From assembly GCA_964626415.1 (NCBI GenBank), contig CAZVFH010000026.1:1-10371 (forward strand): a DNA stretch of 10,371 bases, in the 5' to 3' direction. Positions 1-6,318 of this stretch are shown here, piece by piece; position 1 is the first letter of the stretch, and the number at the start of each line of letters is the position of its first letter. Both the position numbers and the translations under genes were made by a program. The DNA comes from CAZVFH01 sp964626415. GTDB lineage: Bacteria > Patescibacteriota > UBA1384 > XYA2-FULL-43-10 > CAINNR01. The notes under the pieces are model-generated. The model ran no database searches and was not told the DNA's origin. It saw only the letters and a list, made by a program, of their open reading frames with translations.

Positions 1-188
1 CTGCAATCCGAGAAGTCGTTGGACTAAAAACCTCGATTGTCTATGGTGGCGCTGTCGATTTTGCCAATGTTTATGAGTTTGTTCGCCGACCGGAAATTGA
101 TGGAGTTCTAGTCGGCCGCGCTTCCTTGCGAGCAAAGGAGTTCATAAAAATTTGTCGAATTGTTAGTGAGTATAAGAAAATCATCTAG
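1..188 (+). CDS. tpiA: Triosephosphate isomerase, C-terminal 61 codons (5' end outside window)
   Basis: Interconverts dihydroxyacetone phosphate and glyceraldehyde-3-phosphate in the cytosol. The reading frame runs from base 3 to a TAG at 186-188. It contains the end of the TIM barrel: the strand-7 phosphate loop as YGGAV, then IDGVLVGRASL and the closing helix EFIKI, which matches the family pattern YGGSV...IDGxLVGGASL. The catalytic Lys, His and Glu lie upstream of the window and cannot be checked. Two normally conserved phosphate-loop positions differ: the Ser of YGGSV is Ala, and the second Gly of VGGASL is Arg. The gene precedes gap in the same direction, a common glycolytic arrangement. 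Family identity is firm; full activity cannot be judged from this fragment. Confidence 0.9.
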   Translation, partial: AIREVVGLKTSIVYGGAVDFANVYEFVRRPEIDGVLVGRASLRAKEFIKICRIVSEYKKII

Positions 189-208
189 CGGAAGTAAAAA
201 CTACCACA

Positions 209-273
209 GATCTATTGTCACTAATAGAACACAGATTGAATTATCAGTGAAAATCTGTGTTGATAGATCAGTG
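209..273. repeat. Nested inverted-repeat element in the tpiA-gap spacer
   Basis: A perfect 10-bp inverted repeat, AACACAGATT at 228-237 and AATCTGTGTT at 252-261, encloses a 14-base loop. It sits inside an outer 7-bp pair, GATCTAT at 209-215 and ATAGATC at 263-269. No T-tract follows, so it is not a standard intrinsic terminator. The words ATCAGT, ATCTGTGT and AGATCAGTG recur in the same order in the pgk-fba spacer, which suggests a dispersed intergenic repeat family. Function is unknown; it could be an mRNA-stabilising or processing hairpin, a protein-binding site or a small non-autonomous element. Confidence 0.6.
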
Positions 274-279
274 AGAGTT

Positions 280-285
280 TATACT
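280..285 (+). promoter_or_regulatory. Candidate -10 box of a gap promoter
   Basis: TATACT matches the sigma-70 -10 consensus at five of six positions and lies 22 bases before the gap start codon. A start site near 292 would leave a short leader holding the Shine-Dalgarno GGGAGGG at 298-304. The -35 region is poor: only TGTTGA at 258-263 (16-base spacer), and it overlaps the right arm of the inverted repeat. That overlap would let the repeat affect initiation. Confidence 0.35.
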
Positions 286-307
286 TCATTATTTTCGGGA
301 GGGAATT

Positions 308-1303
308 ATGATCAAAGTAGCAATAAATGGTTTCGGGCGGATTGGTCGGGCGACGGCGAAGATTATTTTAAACTCTTCCGAATTGGAACTTGTCGCCGTT
401 AACGATTTAACCGATGTTGAAACATTGATTTTTTTGTTGACTCATGACACGGTTTATCGAAATTTTGACAAAGAGATTATCATCTCTGATAAAAAAGTAA
501 AAATTGATGACAAGGAAATTCATTTTTTCTCCGAAAAAGATCCAGAGCGACTACCATGGCAGGCGCTCGGAATTGATGTTGTAATTGAATCAACCGGCGT
601 TTTTTTGACCACTGACGATTGTCGAAGTCACTTGAAAGCCGGGGCAAAAAAAGTTGTCATTTCAGCACCGGCAAAAGACGACATTATCCCAACTTATTTA
701 ATCGGCGTCAACGAAAAGGAGTACAAAGGCGAAGACATTATTTCTAATGCATCTTGTACTACAAATTGCATAGCCCCAATTATTAAAGTGTTAAATGATA
801 ATTTTGGGGTGAAAAAATCACTAATGACAACGGTTCATTCCTACACAGCTGACCAAAATTTAGTTGATGGTCCGCATAAGGATTTAAGGCGGGCAAGATC
901 TGCGGCGGCAAATATTGTTCCAACAACAACCGGTGCGGCAAAAACGGTGACAAAAATTATCAAAGAATTGGATAAAAAATTTGATGGCTTGGCAATTAGA
1001 GTTCCGACTCCGATTGTTTCGCTTTCTGATATTGTCGCAATTATTGATAAACCAACAACATTTGAACAATTAAATAGTATTTTCGAAAAGTCATCAGTCA
1101 CTGATCTAAAAGGAATTTTGGCAGTAACAAATGAGCAAGTTGTTTCCTCTGATTTAATTGGCACAACCGAATCGGCAATTGTTGATCTTCCACTAACCAA
1201 TGTCATTGGCGGCGATTTTGTCAAAGTGATTGCTTGGTATGACAATGAATGGGGATATTCGAATCGGCTAGTAGAAATGGCACAACTGATTGGAAAGAAA
1301 TAA
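308..1303 (+). CDS. gap: Type I glyceraldehyde-3-phosphate dehydrogenase, NAD-dependent
   Basis: Oxidises and phosphorylates glyceraldehyde-3-phosphate to 1,3-bisphosphoglycerate and reduces NAD+; a cytosolic tetramer in known members. The 331-residue length is typical. The Rossmann motif is INGFGRIGR at residues 6-14, and Asn32-Asp33 ends the second strand; Asp here favours NAD over NADP. The catalytic motif SNASCTTNC carries Cys150, and HSYTADQ carries the partner His177. The phosphate-site segment RRARSAAANIVPTTTGAAK and the C-terminal WYDNEWGYSNR are intact. RVPTPIVSLSD replaces the usual RVPTPNVSVVD, a minor divergence. The ATG has a strong Shine-Dalgarno site (GGGAGGG, 298-304), the best of the window together with that of fba. 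It follows tpiA, and the hydrogenase genes come directly after it, so its NADH product and their likely substrate are encoded side by side. Confidence 0.97.
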   Translation: MIKVAINGFGRIGRATAKIILNSSELELVAVNDLTDVETLIFLLTHDTVYRNFDKEIIISDKKVKIDDKEIHFFSEKDPERLPWQALGIDVVIESTGVFLTTDDCRSHLKAGAKKVVISAPAKDDIIPTYLIGVNEKEYKGEDIISNASCTTNCIAPIIKVLNDNFGVKKSLMTTVHSYTADQNLVDGPHKDLRRARSAAANIVPTTTGAAKTVTKIIKELDKKFDGLAIRVPTPIVSLSDIVAIIDKPTTFEQLNSIFEKSSVTDLKGILAVTNEQVVSSDLIGTTESAIVDLPLTNVIGGDFVKVIAWYDNEWGYSNRLVEMAQLIGKK

Positions 1304-1406
1304 TTCAAAAATCAAAGATCAAAGTTCAAAATTATGGTGTCCGCCAAAGGCGGACGGACTATAATAGTTATTCCACAATTTTGATTTTTACATTTTGATT
1401 TTTGAT
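1304..1406. repeat. MITE-like inverted-repeat element with central GC-rich hairpin
   Basis: It begins directly after the gap stop codon. The left arm (1304-1333, starting TTCAAAAATCAAAGATCAAA) and the right arm (1377-1406, ending TTTTGATTTTTGAT) are reverse complements at about 23 of 30 positions. Between them lies a perfect 7-bp hairpin, GTCCGCC-AAA-GGCGGAC (1339-1355), the only strongly GC-rich patch in this spacer. I recall similar arms-plus-GTCCGCC/GGCGGAC arrangements from intergenic regions of candidate-phyla bacteria, so a dispersed non-autonomous element is likely. No target-site duplication is obvious. Its right arm overlaps one of two possible start codons of the next gene. Confidence 0.55.
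1360..1365 (+). promoter_or_regulatory. Candidate -10 box (TATAAT) ahead of the hydrogenase operon
   Basis: A perfect TATAAT starts five bases after the central hairpin (1339-1355) of the repeat element. A start site near 1372 would give a leader of about 44 bases to the GTG at 1416. The -35 position (about 1337-1342, GTGTCC) does not match consensus, and the spacer would be the hairpin itself. It is therefore either a weak or activator-dependent promoter, or a chance match in AT-rich DNA. Confidence 0.25.
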
Positions 1407-1415
1407 TTAATTATC

Positions 1416-2411
1416 GTGGACATAATCTCCGAATTGAAAAATTCAAATTTAGTTGGTCTTGGTGGAGCTGGATTTCCGACTTGGAAAAAATGGCAAGCGG
1501 TCAAGGAGGCGAAAAATCCAAGGCGTTTTTTAATTTGTAATTTAACTGAAGGAGAACCGGGAGTTTTTAAAGATGAATATATCCTCCAAAATCATCTTTC
1601 GGATTTGATTTCCGGAATTGTTCTTGCTACCGAAACAATATCAGCCCAAAAATCTTTTATCTATTTAAACGATAACTATAAAAAATATATTCGACGAATT
1701 CAACCCCAGATTAAGGGAAAAAAAATCGAAATATTTCTTGACACCGGTGGCTATATTACCGGCGAAGAGACGACACTTTTGCAAGTTATCGAAGGGAAGT
1801 TGCGTCAACCGCGAAGCCGTCCGCCATATCCAACCGAAGTTGGACTTTTTGGATTTCCAACATTAATAAATAATGCCGAGACATTTTATCGAGCATGGCA
1901 AATAGCAAATGGAAATTATCAGAATAAACGATTTTATTCCATTTCCGGAAAAAATATTGCACGAAGAATCATCGAGCAAAAAGTTGACGCAAATGTCAGC
2001 GATGTTTTACCGGAATGGTTAATAAAAAGAGCAAAATTTGTTCAAGTTGGCGGGATCTCCGGTTGTTTTTTACCAAAAGATAAATTTTCTGAAATAGTTT
2101 CAGGAACAGGTGCAATTAGAATTTTTGAAAATTTATCAGATATTTTTTCTGCGTTCTATGAATCAGTATCGTTCTTAAAATCAGAATCATGCGGAAAGTG
2201 CGCGCCATGTCGCGAGGGGAGTTATCGAGTTGTTGAAAAAATAATTGATTTGAAAAAGAGTGAAAATCTTTGGGAAAAGGAGGAAATACTTTCACTAATA
2301 GATGACATTGCCGAAAATGCCAAGGAATCGAGTTTTTGCGGACTTGGAAAATCGATTGCCTTGCCGATCGAGTCAGTAATTAAAAATTTTAAAAGCGAAC
2401 TTATAAAATGA
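1416..2411 (+). CDS. hydB: Minimal NuoF/HydB-like NADH:acceptor flavoprotein subunit of [FeFe] hydrogenase
   Basis: Expected to oxidise NADH at an FMN site and pass electrons through an iron-sulfur cluster to the adjacent HydA. In order (numbered from the GTG): FMN/NADH-binding GLGGAGFPTWKKW at 14-26; NLTEGEPGVFKDEY at 42-55, matching NuoF's N-DEPG-KDR segment; YITGEETTLLQVIEGK with the PRSRPPYP loop at about 113-139; an SLBB-type region around VQVGGISGCFL (about 209-219); and the 4Fe-4S motif ESCGKCAPCREG (Cys259, 262, 265) with a fourth ligand Cys308 in SFCGLG. At 331 residues it lacks the N-terminal thioredoxin-like 2Fe-2S domain and C-terminal ferredoxin domain of Thermotoga-type HydB. 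GTG 1416 was chosen because the alternative in-frame TTG at 1395 lies inside the repeat element; neither has a clear ribosome site. The TGA stop overlaps the hydA ATG by 4 bp, indicating translational coupling. The NuoF family is certain; the partner is inferred from context. Confidence 0.88.
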   Translation: MDIISELKNSNLVGLGGAGFPTWKKWQAVKEAKNPRRFLICNLTEGEPGVFKDEYILQNHLSDLISGIVLATETISAQKSFIYLNDNYKKYIRRIQPQIKGKKIEIFLDTGGYITGEETTLLQVIEGKLRQPRSRPPYPTEVGLFGFPTLINNAETFYRAWQIANGNYQNKRFYSISGKNIARRIIEQKVDANVSDVLPEWLIKRAKFVQVGGISGCFLPKDKFSEIVSGTGAIRIFENLSDIFSAFYESVSFLKSESCGKCAPCREGSYRVVEKIIDLKKSENLWEKEEILSLIDDIAENAKESSFCGLGKSIALPIESVIKNFKSELIK

Positions 2412-4141
2412 CAAAAGAAATAAAGATTAAAATTAATAGTAAAAGTTATTTAGGTGAAATCGACGAAACAATTTTTGAAATTGCCGAAAAAAATAAATTA
2501 TTTATTCCGACACTTTGTCATCATCCGGACTTAAAATCCAACGAAAGTTGCAGGATTTGTTTGGTTGAAATTATTCGCAATGGCAAAAAGGAAGTAGTCG
2601 CTTCTTGTTCGACAAAAATTTTTGAAGGAATGGAAATTTTTCTCGACACAGCGAAAGTAAAAAAAAGCCGAAAGTTAAATTTGGAGCTTTTGTTTTCTGA
2701 TCACTACGAAAAATGCCCGGAGTGCAACTGGGTCGACCATTGTCAATTGAAAAAATTATCAGCTGAATTTGGGATAAAAGAAAATCGTTTTTCAAAAAGA
2801 AGGCGTGAGGCAAAAATTGACAAAAAAACTTCTTCGATGTTTTGGGACTCAAGTAAATGTATCGAATGCGGAAATTGCTTGTCGACTTGTGATCAGATTG
2901 TCGGACTTAAGATAATTAAAAGCAAATATACTGGCTCGGCAATTATTTTTGGACCCGATGGGGGGCAAAGTTTTTCCGAAACAAATTGCGTTTATTGCGG
3001 ACAGTGCATTTTGCGCTGCCCGTCCGGGTCTTTGCAGGAAAAATATGATATTGAAAATGTTGAGCACCTAATAAAGAAAAAAGGTAGAAATGTTTTAATT
3101 GCCCAATTTGCACCGTCGGCTCGTTATTCAATTGCCGAGCTCTTCGGCGAATCCGCCGACAAGAATTACGAAAAAAAATTAATTTCGGCACTAAAAAAAA
3201 TTGGTTTTGACTATGTTTTTGATGTCAACTTTGGCGCCGATATTACAACCGTTGAGGAGGCGGAGGAGCTTGAAGATCGGCTGGAATCAAAGGGGGCACT
3301 GCCAATGTTCACCTCCTGTTGCCCTGCATGGGTTAGATATTTGGAAATTTTCCATCATGAACTTTTGCCAAATTTAACTACAACGAAATCACCAAATCAA
3401 TGTTTATCAGTAGCTATTAAAACCCATTTTTCGAAAGTCGTGAAAATTTCGGCGCGTCGGATAAAAATTGTTTCAATTATGCCCTGTATTGCGAAAAAAT
3501 ATGAAAGTCAACTTCCGGAGTTGCGACTTGGTCACCGCCCGGCTTGTGATTATGTTTTAACAGTTCGCGAAGCCGGACGGTTATTAAAGAAAAATAATAT
3601 CGATCTTTCAAAAATTGAAGATAGCGAATTTGATTCACTTTTAAGCGAGGCAACCGGCGCCGGTTATATTTACGGCGCATCCGGCGGAGTTATGGAATCA
3701 GCACTTCGAACTTTAGCAGCAAAAAATTGTCAGAACGATTGTCAGCTGGAATTTTCTGCCGTTCGTGGTCTCAAAGGCGTAAAAGAAGCGTCGGTAGAAG
3801 TCGCTGGAAAAAAATTAGAAGTCGCTGTCGTTTCCGGACTGAAAAATGCAATCAAGCTTTTGAAGGATATTAAATCAGGAGTCAAACATTATCATTATAT
3901 TGAGGTGATGGCCTGTCCAGGCGGCTGTCTTGGCGGTGGTGGTCAGCCAATTCCGACGACTCCAGAAATTCGCGAACAGCGAAAAAATGCATTTTATACT
4001 GATGATTCATCAAAAAAAGTTCGCCGCGCTCACGAAAATAAAGATCTAATTAAAATGTATGAAGGTCTAAACGCCAAACCACTCTCGGAAAAAGCCGAAA
4101 AACTCTTCCATCGAAAATTTATCAGGAGACAAAAAAAGTAG
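2408..4141 (+). CDS. hydA: [FeFe]-hydrogenase catalytic subunit, group A modular (M3-like) form
   Basis: Reversibly reduces protons to H2 at the H-cluster; the lack of a signal peptide points to the cytosol. At 577 residues it is about the size of Clostridium pasteurianum CpI. In order: plant-type 2Fe-2S domain (Cys37, 48, 51, 67); His-ligated 4Fe-4S site (His99, Cys103, 106, 112); two 4Fe-4S ferredoxin motifs (Cys151/154/157/161 and 194/197/200/204); then the H domain with P1 TSCCPAW (302-308), P2 MPCIAKKYE (358-366) and P3 MACPGGCLGGGGQP (501-514). H-cluster ligands are Cys305, 360, 503 and 507; Cys304 is the expected proton-relay cysteine. The small-subunit-like tail is fused at the C-terminus (RKNAFYTDD to KPLSEKAEKLFH). 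By CpI alignment from memory, the relay Ser319 is Thr324 here, while both relay Glu are kept (284, 287). All metal ligands are present, so it should be active if HydE/F/G maturases exist elsewhere. Confidence 0.97.
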   Translation: MTKEIKIKINSKSYLGEIDETIFEIAEKNKLFIPTLCHHPDLKSNESCRICLVEIIRNGKKEVVASCSTKIFEGMEIFLDTAKVKKSRKLNLELLFSDHYEKCPECNWVDHCQLKKLSAEFGIKENRFSKRRREAKIDKKTSSMFWDSSKCIECGNCLSTCDQIVGLKIIKSKYTGSAIIFGPDGGQSFSETNCVYCGQCILRCPSGSLQEKYDIENVEHLIKKKGRNVLIAQFAPSARYSIAELFGESADKNYEKKLISALKKIGFDYVFDVNFGADITTVEEAEELEDRLESKGALPMFTSCCPAWVRYLEIFHHELLPNLTTTKSPNQCLSVAIKTHFSKVVKISARRIKIVSIMPCIAKKYESQLPELRLGHRPACDYVLTVREAGRLLKKNNIDLSKIEDSEFDSLLSEATGAGYIYGASGGVMESALRTLAAKNCQNDCQLEFSAVRGLKGVKEASVEVAGKKLEVAVVSGLKNAIKLLKDIKSGVKHYHYIEVMACPGGCLGGGGQPIPTTPEIREQRKNAFYTDDSSKKVRRAHENKDLIKMYEGLNAKPLSEKAEKLFHRKFIRRQKK

Positions 4142-4146
4142 AAATT

Positions 4147-4175
4147 TTGTATTTGTTTGTTGTAAAGAGTAAAAT
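4147..4175 (+). promoter_or_regulatory. Candidate promoter placed for a leaderless pgk transcript
   Basis: TTGTAT (4147-4152) and TAAAAT (4170-4175) are separated by exactly 17 bases, a good sigma-70 geometry with four of six and five of six matches. The -10 box ends only six bases before the pgk ATG at 4182, so transcription would begin at or within a base or two of the start codon. The lack of a Shine-Dalgarno sequence before pgk fits a leaderless mRNA. AT-rich DNA produces such matches by chance, so this is a candidate only. Confidence 0.35.
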
Positions 4176-4181
4176 ATAAGT

Positions 4182-5312
4182 ATGAAGTCGATCGCTGAAG
4201 TTGATGTTGAAAATAAGGCGGTTTTTTTGCGTGTTGATTGGAATCTGCCGCTGAAAGACGGCAAGATTGTCGACGACAATCGAATAAAATCGACTTTACC
4301 GACGATAAATTATCTTCGCAAAAAAAATTGCAGAATAATTATCGGTACTCATCTCGGTCGACCAGAGGGAAAAATTGTTCACGAGCTCTCGACGAAAATT
4401 TTGGCGAAAAAATTATTGGAACTTCTGCCTGAAACAAATATTTTGCAAACCGATTTTGTTGTCGAGCCGGAGGTAAAAAAATTCGTTGAAAATTTGGAGA
4501 CAAAGGAAATTTTGATTCTTGGCAATTTGCGCTGGCATCGCGAGGAAGAAGAAAACAATCCAAAATTTGCCAAAATTCTAGCCAGCTACGCCGATATTTT
4601 TGTCAACGACGCTTTTGCCGTCAGTCACAGAGCTCATGCTTCGGTCGAGGCAATAACAAAATATTTGCCAAGTTACGCCGGAGTGCTTTTGGAAAAAGAG
4701 GTTGTCTCACTTTCTGTTTTAACCGAAAACCCTCGACATCCATTTATTTTAATTCTAGGCGGTGCAAAAATTAAAGATAAAATTGGTTTAATTGAAAAAT
4801 TTGCGCCAGTTTGTGATAAAATTTTAGTTGGTGGTTGTTTGGCGATAACTTTACAATATTCTCGAGGGAAAAAAGTTAGTAAATCAAAGTTTGAGTCAAA
4901 TGTCTCAGACATTGCCAAAAGAATTTTCAAAGTTGCAGGAAAAAAGTTGATTCTTCCGGTTGATCAAAAAATAAAAAAGATCGGCAAAAAAGATTTTTCG
5001 ATAATGGATATCGGCGACAAAACACTCTTACTTTTTAAAAAAGAGATAAGAAATGCCAAAACGATTTTTTGGAATGGCAATGTCGGTTATAGTGAGTCGA
5101 AAAAGTTTGAAAGTGGAACTTTAGGAATTGCCAGAGCAGTTAGAAGAAATAAATTTGTCAAAATTGTCGCCGGTGGCGATACCGTTGGTTTTCTTAAGTC
5201 GCATAAAATTGTTGATAATTTCACCTTTATTTCAACTGGTGGCGGCGCGGCGCTGGAATTTTTAGCCGGAGAAAAATTGCCGGGACTTGTGGCGCTTGGA
5301 TATTACAAATAA
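4182..5312 (+). CDS. pgk: Phosphoglycerate kinase
   Basis: Transfers phosphate from 1,3-bisphosphoglycerate to ADP, giving ATP and 3-phosphoglycerate; a monomeric two-lobed cytosolic enzyme in known members. At 376 residues it is slightly short. N-lobe substrate motifs are RVDWN (17-21), THLGRP (56-61), NLRWHREEE (115-123), NDAF (142-145) and HRAHAS (149-154). The hinge and C-lobe nucleotide motifs are GGAKIKDK (193-200), FWNGNVG (296-302), GGDT (331-334) and STGGGAALEFLAG (351-363). Differences from consensus are Trp20 for Phe in RVDFN, Thr56 for Ser in SHLGRP, and NGNVG for NGPxG. The main binding residues remain, so it is probably active. It starts 40 bases after hydA with no Shine-Dalgarno site but a promoter-like sequence abutting the ATG. 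It completes the step after GAPDH, although hydBA separates the two genes. Confidence 0.96.
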   Translation: MKSIAEVDVENKAVFLRVDWNLPLKDGKIVDDNRIKSTLPTINYLRKKNCRIIIGTHLGRPEGKIVHELSTKILAKKLLELLPETNILQTDFVVEPEVKKFVENLETKEILILGNLRWHREEEENNPKFAKILASYADIFVNDAFAVSHRAHASVEAITKYLPSYAGVLLEKEVVSLSVLTENPRHPFILILGGAKIKDKIGLIEKFAPVCDKILVGGCLAITLQYSRGKKVSKSKFESNVSDIAKRIFKVAGKKLILPVDQKIKKIGKKDFSIMDIGDKTLLLFKKEIRNAKTIFWNGNVGYSESKKFESGTLGIARAVRRNKFVKIVAGGDTVGFLKSHKIVDNFTFISTGGGAALEFLAGEKLPGLVALGYYK

Positions 5313-5326
5313 TTGAAATTCATACT

Positions 5327-5398
5327 CTGATTTGTTTCGCTGATAATCGCTGATAAATCCAAATCAGTATCTGTGTCAATCAGCGCAAAAGATCAGTG
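5327..5398. repeat. Nested repeats in the pgk-fba spacer
   Basis: The spacer carries a tandem copy of CGCTGATAA (5338-5346 and 5348-5356). Its CGCTGAT core is inverted as ATCAGCG at 5379-5385. A second inverted pair is CTGATTTG (5327-5334) with CAAATCAG (5360-5367). The words ATCAGT (5363), ATCTGTGT (5369) and AGATCAGTG (5390-5398) occur in the same order as in the tpiA-gap spacer. No T-tract or CRISPR-like periodicity is seen. It is probably a member of a dispersed intergenic repeat family, and transcripts could fold over it before the fba ribosome site. Confidence 0.55.
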
Positions 5399-5421
5399 TA
5401 AGAATTTCCATGGAGGAAAAC

Positions 5422-6252
5422 ATGTTCACTTCACTAAAAGATCTTTACAAAATAGCTGAAGAAAATTCTGTTGCCATCGGTGCGTTTAATACCAATAATT
5501 TGGAAGAGACGCAAGCAATTGTAAGCACGGCGGAAAAACTAAATTTGCCGGCAATTATTCAGACATCAAAAAAAGCAATTGATTATGCCGGACTTTCGGA
5601 ACTTTTTGCAGTTATCAAAACTTTTATTGATGAAGCAAAAGTGCCACTTGTAGTTCATCTTGATCACGCAAAAGAAATTGATTTAGTTGAAAAATGTTTA
5701 AAAATCGGTTATCGCTCGGTAATGTTCGACGGATCTGAATATCCATTTGAAAAAAATGTCACAGAAACTAGGAAAGTCGTCGAACTGGCAAGTCACTTTG
5801 GTGCGACAGTCGAGGGTGAAATCGGGACAATTGGAAAAGGGGAAGAAGGTGTTAGTGGTAGCGGTCAAAAATTCACTGATCCAGAAGAAGCGGCGGAATT
5901 CGTAAAATTGACCGGTGTTGATTCTTTGGCAATTTCAATTGGTAATACACACGGCGCGCCAAAAGGCGAAAAAATTGATTTTGAACTTTTAGACAGAATA
6001 AATCAAGTAGTTAAAATTCCATTGGTGCTACATGGTTCGTCCGGATTGTCGCCAGTGACGATTAAAAAAGCAATTTCTTTGGGAGTTAGAAAAATTAATA
6101 TTGACACCCAGCTTCGCCGAGCTTTTAAGGCAGGAGTTTTGGAAGAAATAAATGACAAAAATTCCGACATCCGCGACTACCTCTCCTCCGGCAGAGAAGA
6201 AGTTGGGGAAGTAGTTGAGAGATATTTAAAGATTGTTAATAATATTGAATAA
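5422..6252 (+). CDS. fba: Class II (metal-dependent) fructose-bisphosphate aldolase
   Basis: Cleaves fructose-1,6-bisphosphate to dihydroxyacetone phosphate and glyceraldehyde-3-phosphate, or runs in reverse, using a zinc ion. ATG 5422 is preferred over the in-frame ATG at 5410, because GGAGG at 5412-5416 sits five bases before it and would be inside the coding region otherwise. The product begins MFTSLKDLY and has 276 residues. Motifs: GAFNTNN near 20-26; VHLDHAK with catalytic Asp81 and zinc ligand His82; VMFDGSEYPFEKNV; VEGEIGTIGKGEEG with Glu131; the second zinc ligand His177 in IGNTHGAPKG; the third, His204, in VLHGSSGL; and the phosphate-site KINIDTQLRRAF near 224-235. Length and motifs fit the short Bacillus-type branch. 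A related tagatose-bisphosphate aldolase (GatY/KbaY) specificity cannot be excluded, but the flanking tpiA, gap and pgk favour glycolysis. Confidence 0.94.
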   Translation: MFTSLKDLYKIAEENSVAIGAFNTNNLEETQAIVSTAEKLNLPAIIQTSKKAIDYAGLSELFAVIKTFIDEAKVPLVVHLDHAKEIDLVEKCLKIGYRSVMFDGSEYPFEKNVTETRKVVELASHFGATVEGEIGTIGKGEEGVSGSGQKFTDPEEAAEFVKLTGVDSLAISIGNTHGAPKGEKIDFELLDRINQVVKIPLVLHGSSGLSPVTIKKAISLGVRKINIDTQLRRAFKAGVLEEINDKNSDIRDYLSSGREEVGEVVERYLKIVNNIE

Positions 6253-6264
6253 AAATGTTATAGT
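6236..6264 (+). promoter_or_regulatory. Candidate extended -10 promoter for the restriction-modification operon
   Basis: TGTTATAGT at 6256-6264 is an extended -10 element (TGn plus TATAGT, five of six matches). TTAATA at 6236-6241 is a weak -35 with a 17-base spacer. The expected start near 6271 leaves about 48 bases before the mod ATG. A rival is CTGACA (6280-6285) with TAAATA (6304-6309). Either would let mod and res be transcribed separately from fba. No Shine-Dalgarno site precedes the mod start. Confidence 0.3.
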
Positions 6265-6318
6265 GTTATCAAATTCCTTCTGACATAACCAGAGATAATT
6301 GAATAAATAAATAATTTT

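Noticed and set aside
160..402. 80-codon + strand frame across the tpiA-gap spacer
   Set aside because: It overlaps the tpiA end and the gap start in other frames, covers the inverted-repeat element, and has no protein motif; the strong ribosome site serves gap.
841..1308. Long open frame on the - strand opposite gap (155 codons)
   Set aside because: It is antisense to the conserved GAPDH catalytic and C-terminal coding region, has no recognisable motif, and is explained by codon bias on the + strand.
1339..1355. GTCCGCC-AAA-GGCGGAC hairpin as an intrinsic terminator for gap
   Set aside because: The stem is followed by GGACTATAATAG with no T-tract, and it forms the centre of a larger inverted-repeat element.
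2405..2411. Alternative genetic code with TGA read as Gly, as in some candidate phyla
   Set aside because: TGA ends hydB in a canonical ATGA overlap with hydA, Trp is encoded by TGG, and no conserved gene contains an in-frame TGA.
5338..5398. CRISPR-like repeat array before fba
   Set aside because: The units are only 6-9 bp, irregularly spaced, partly inverted, and there are no unique spacers of constant length.
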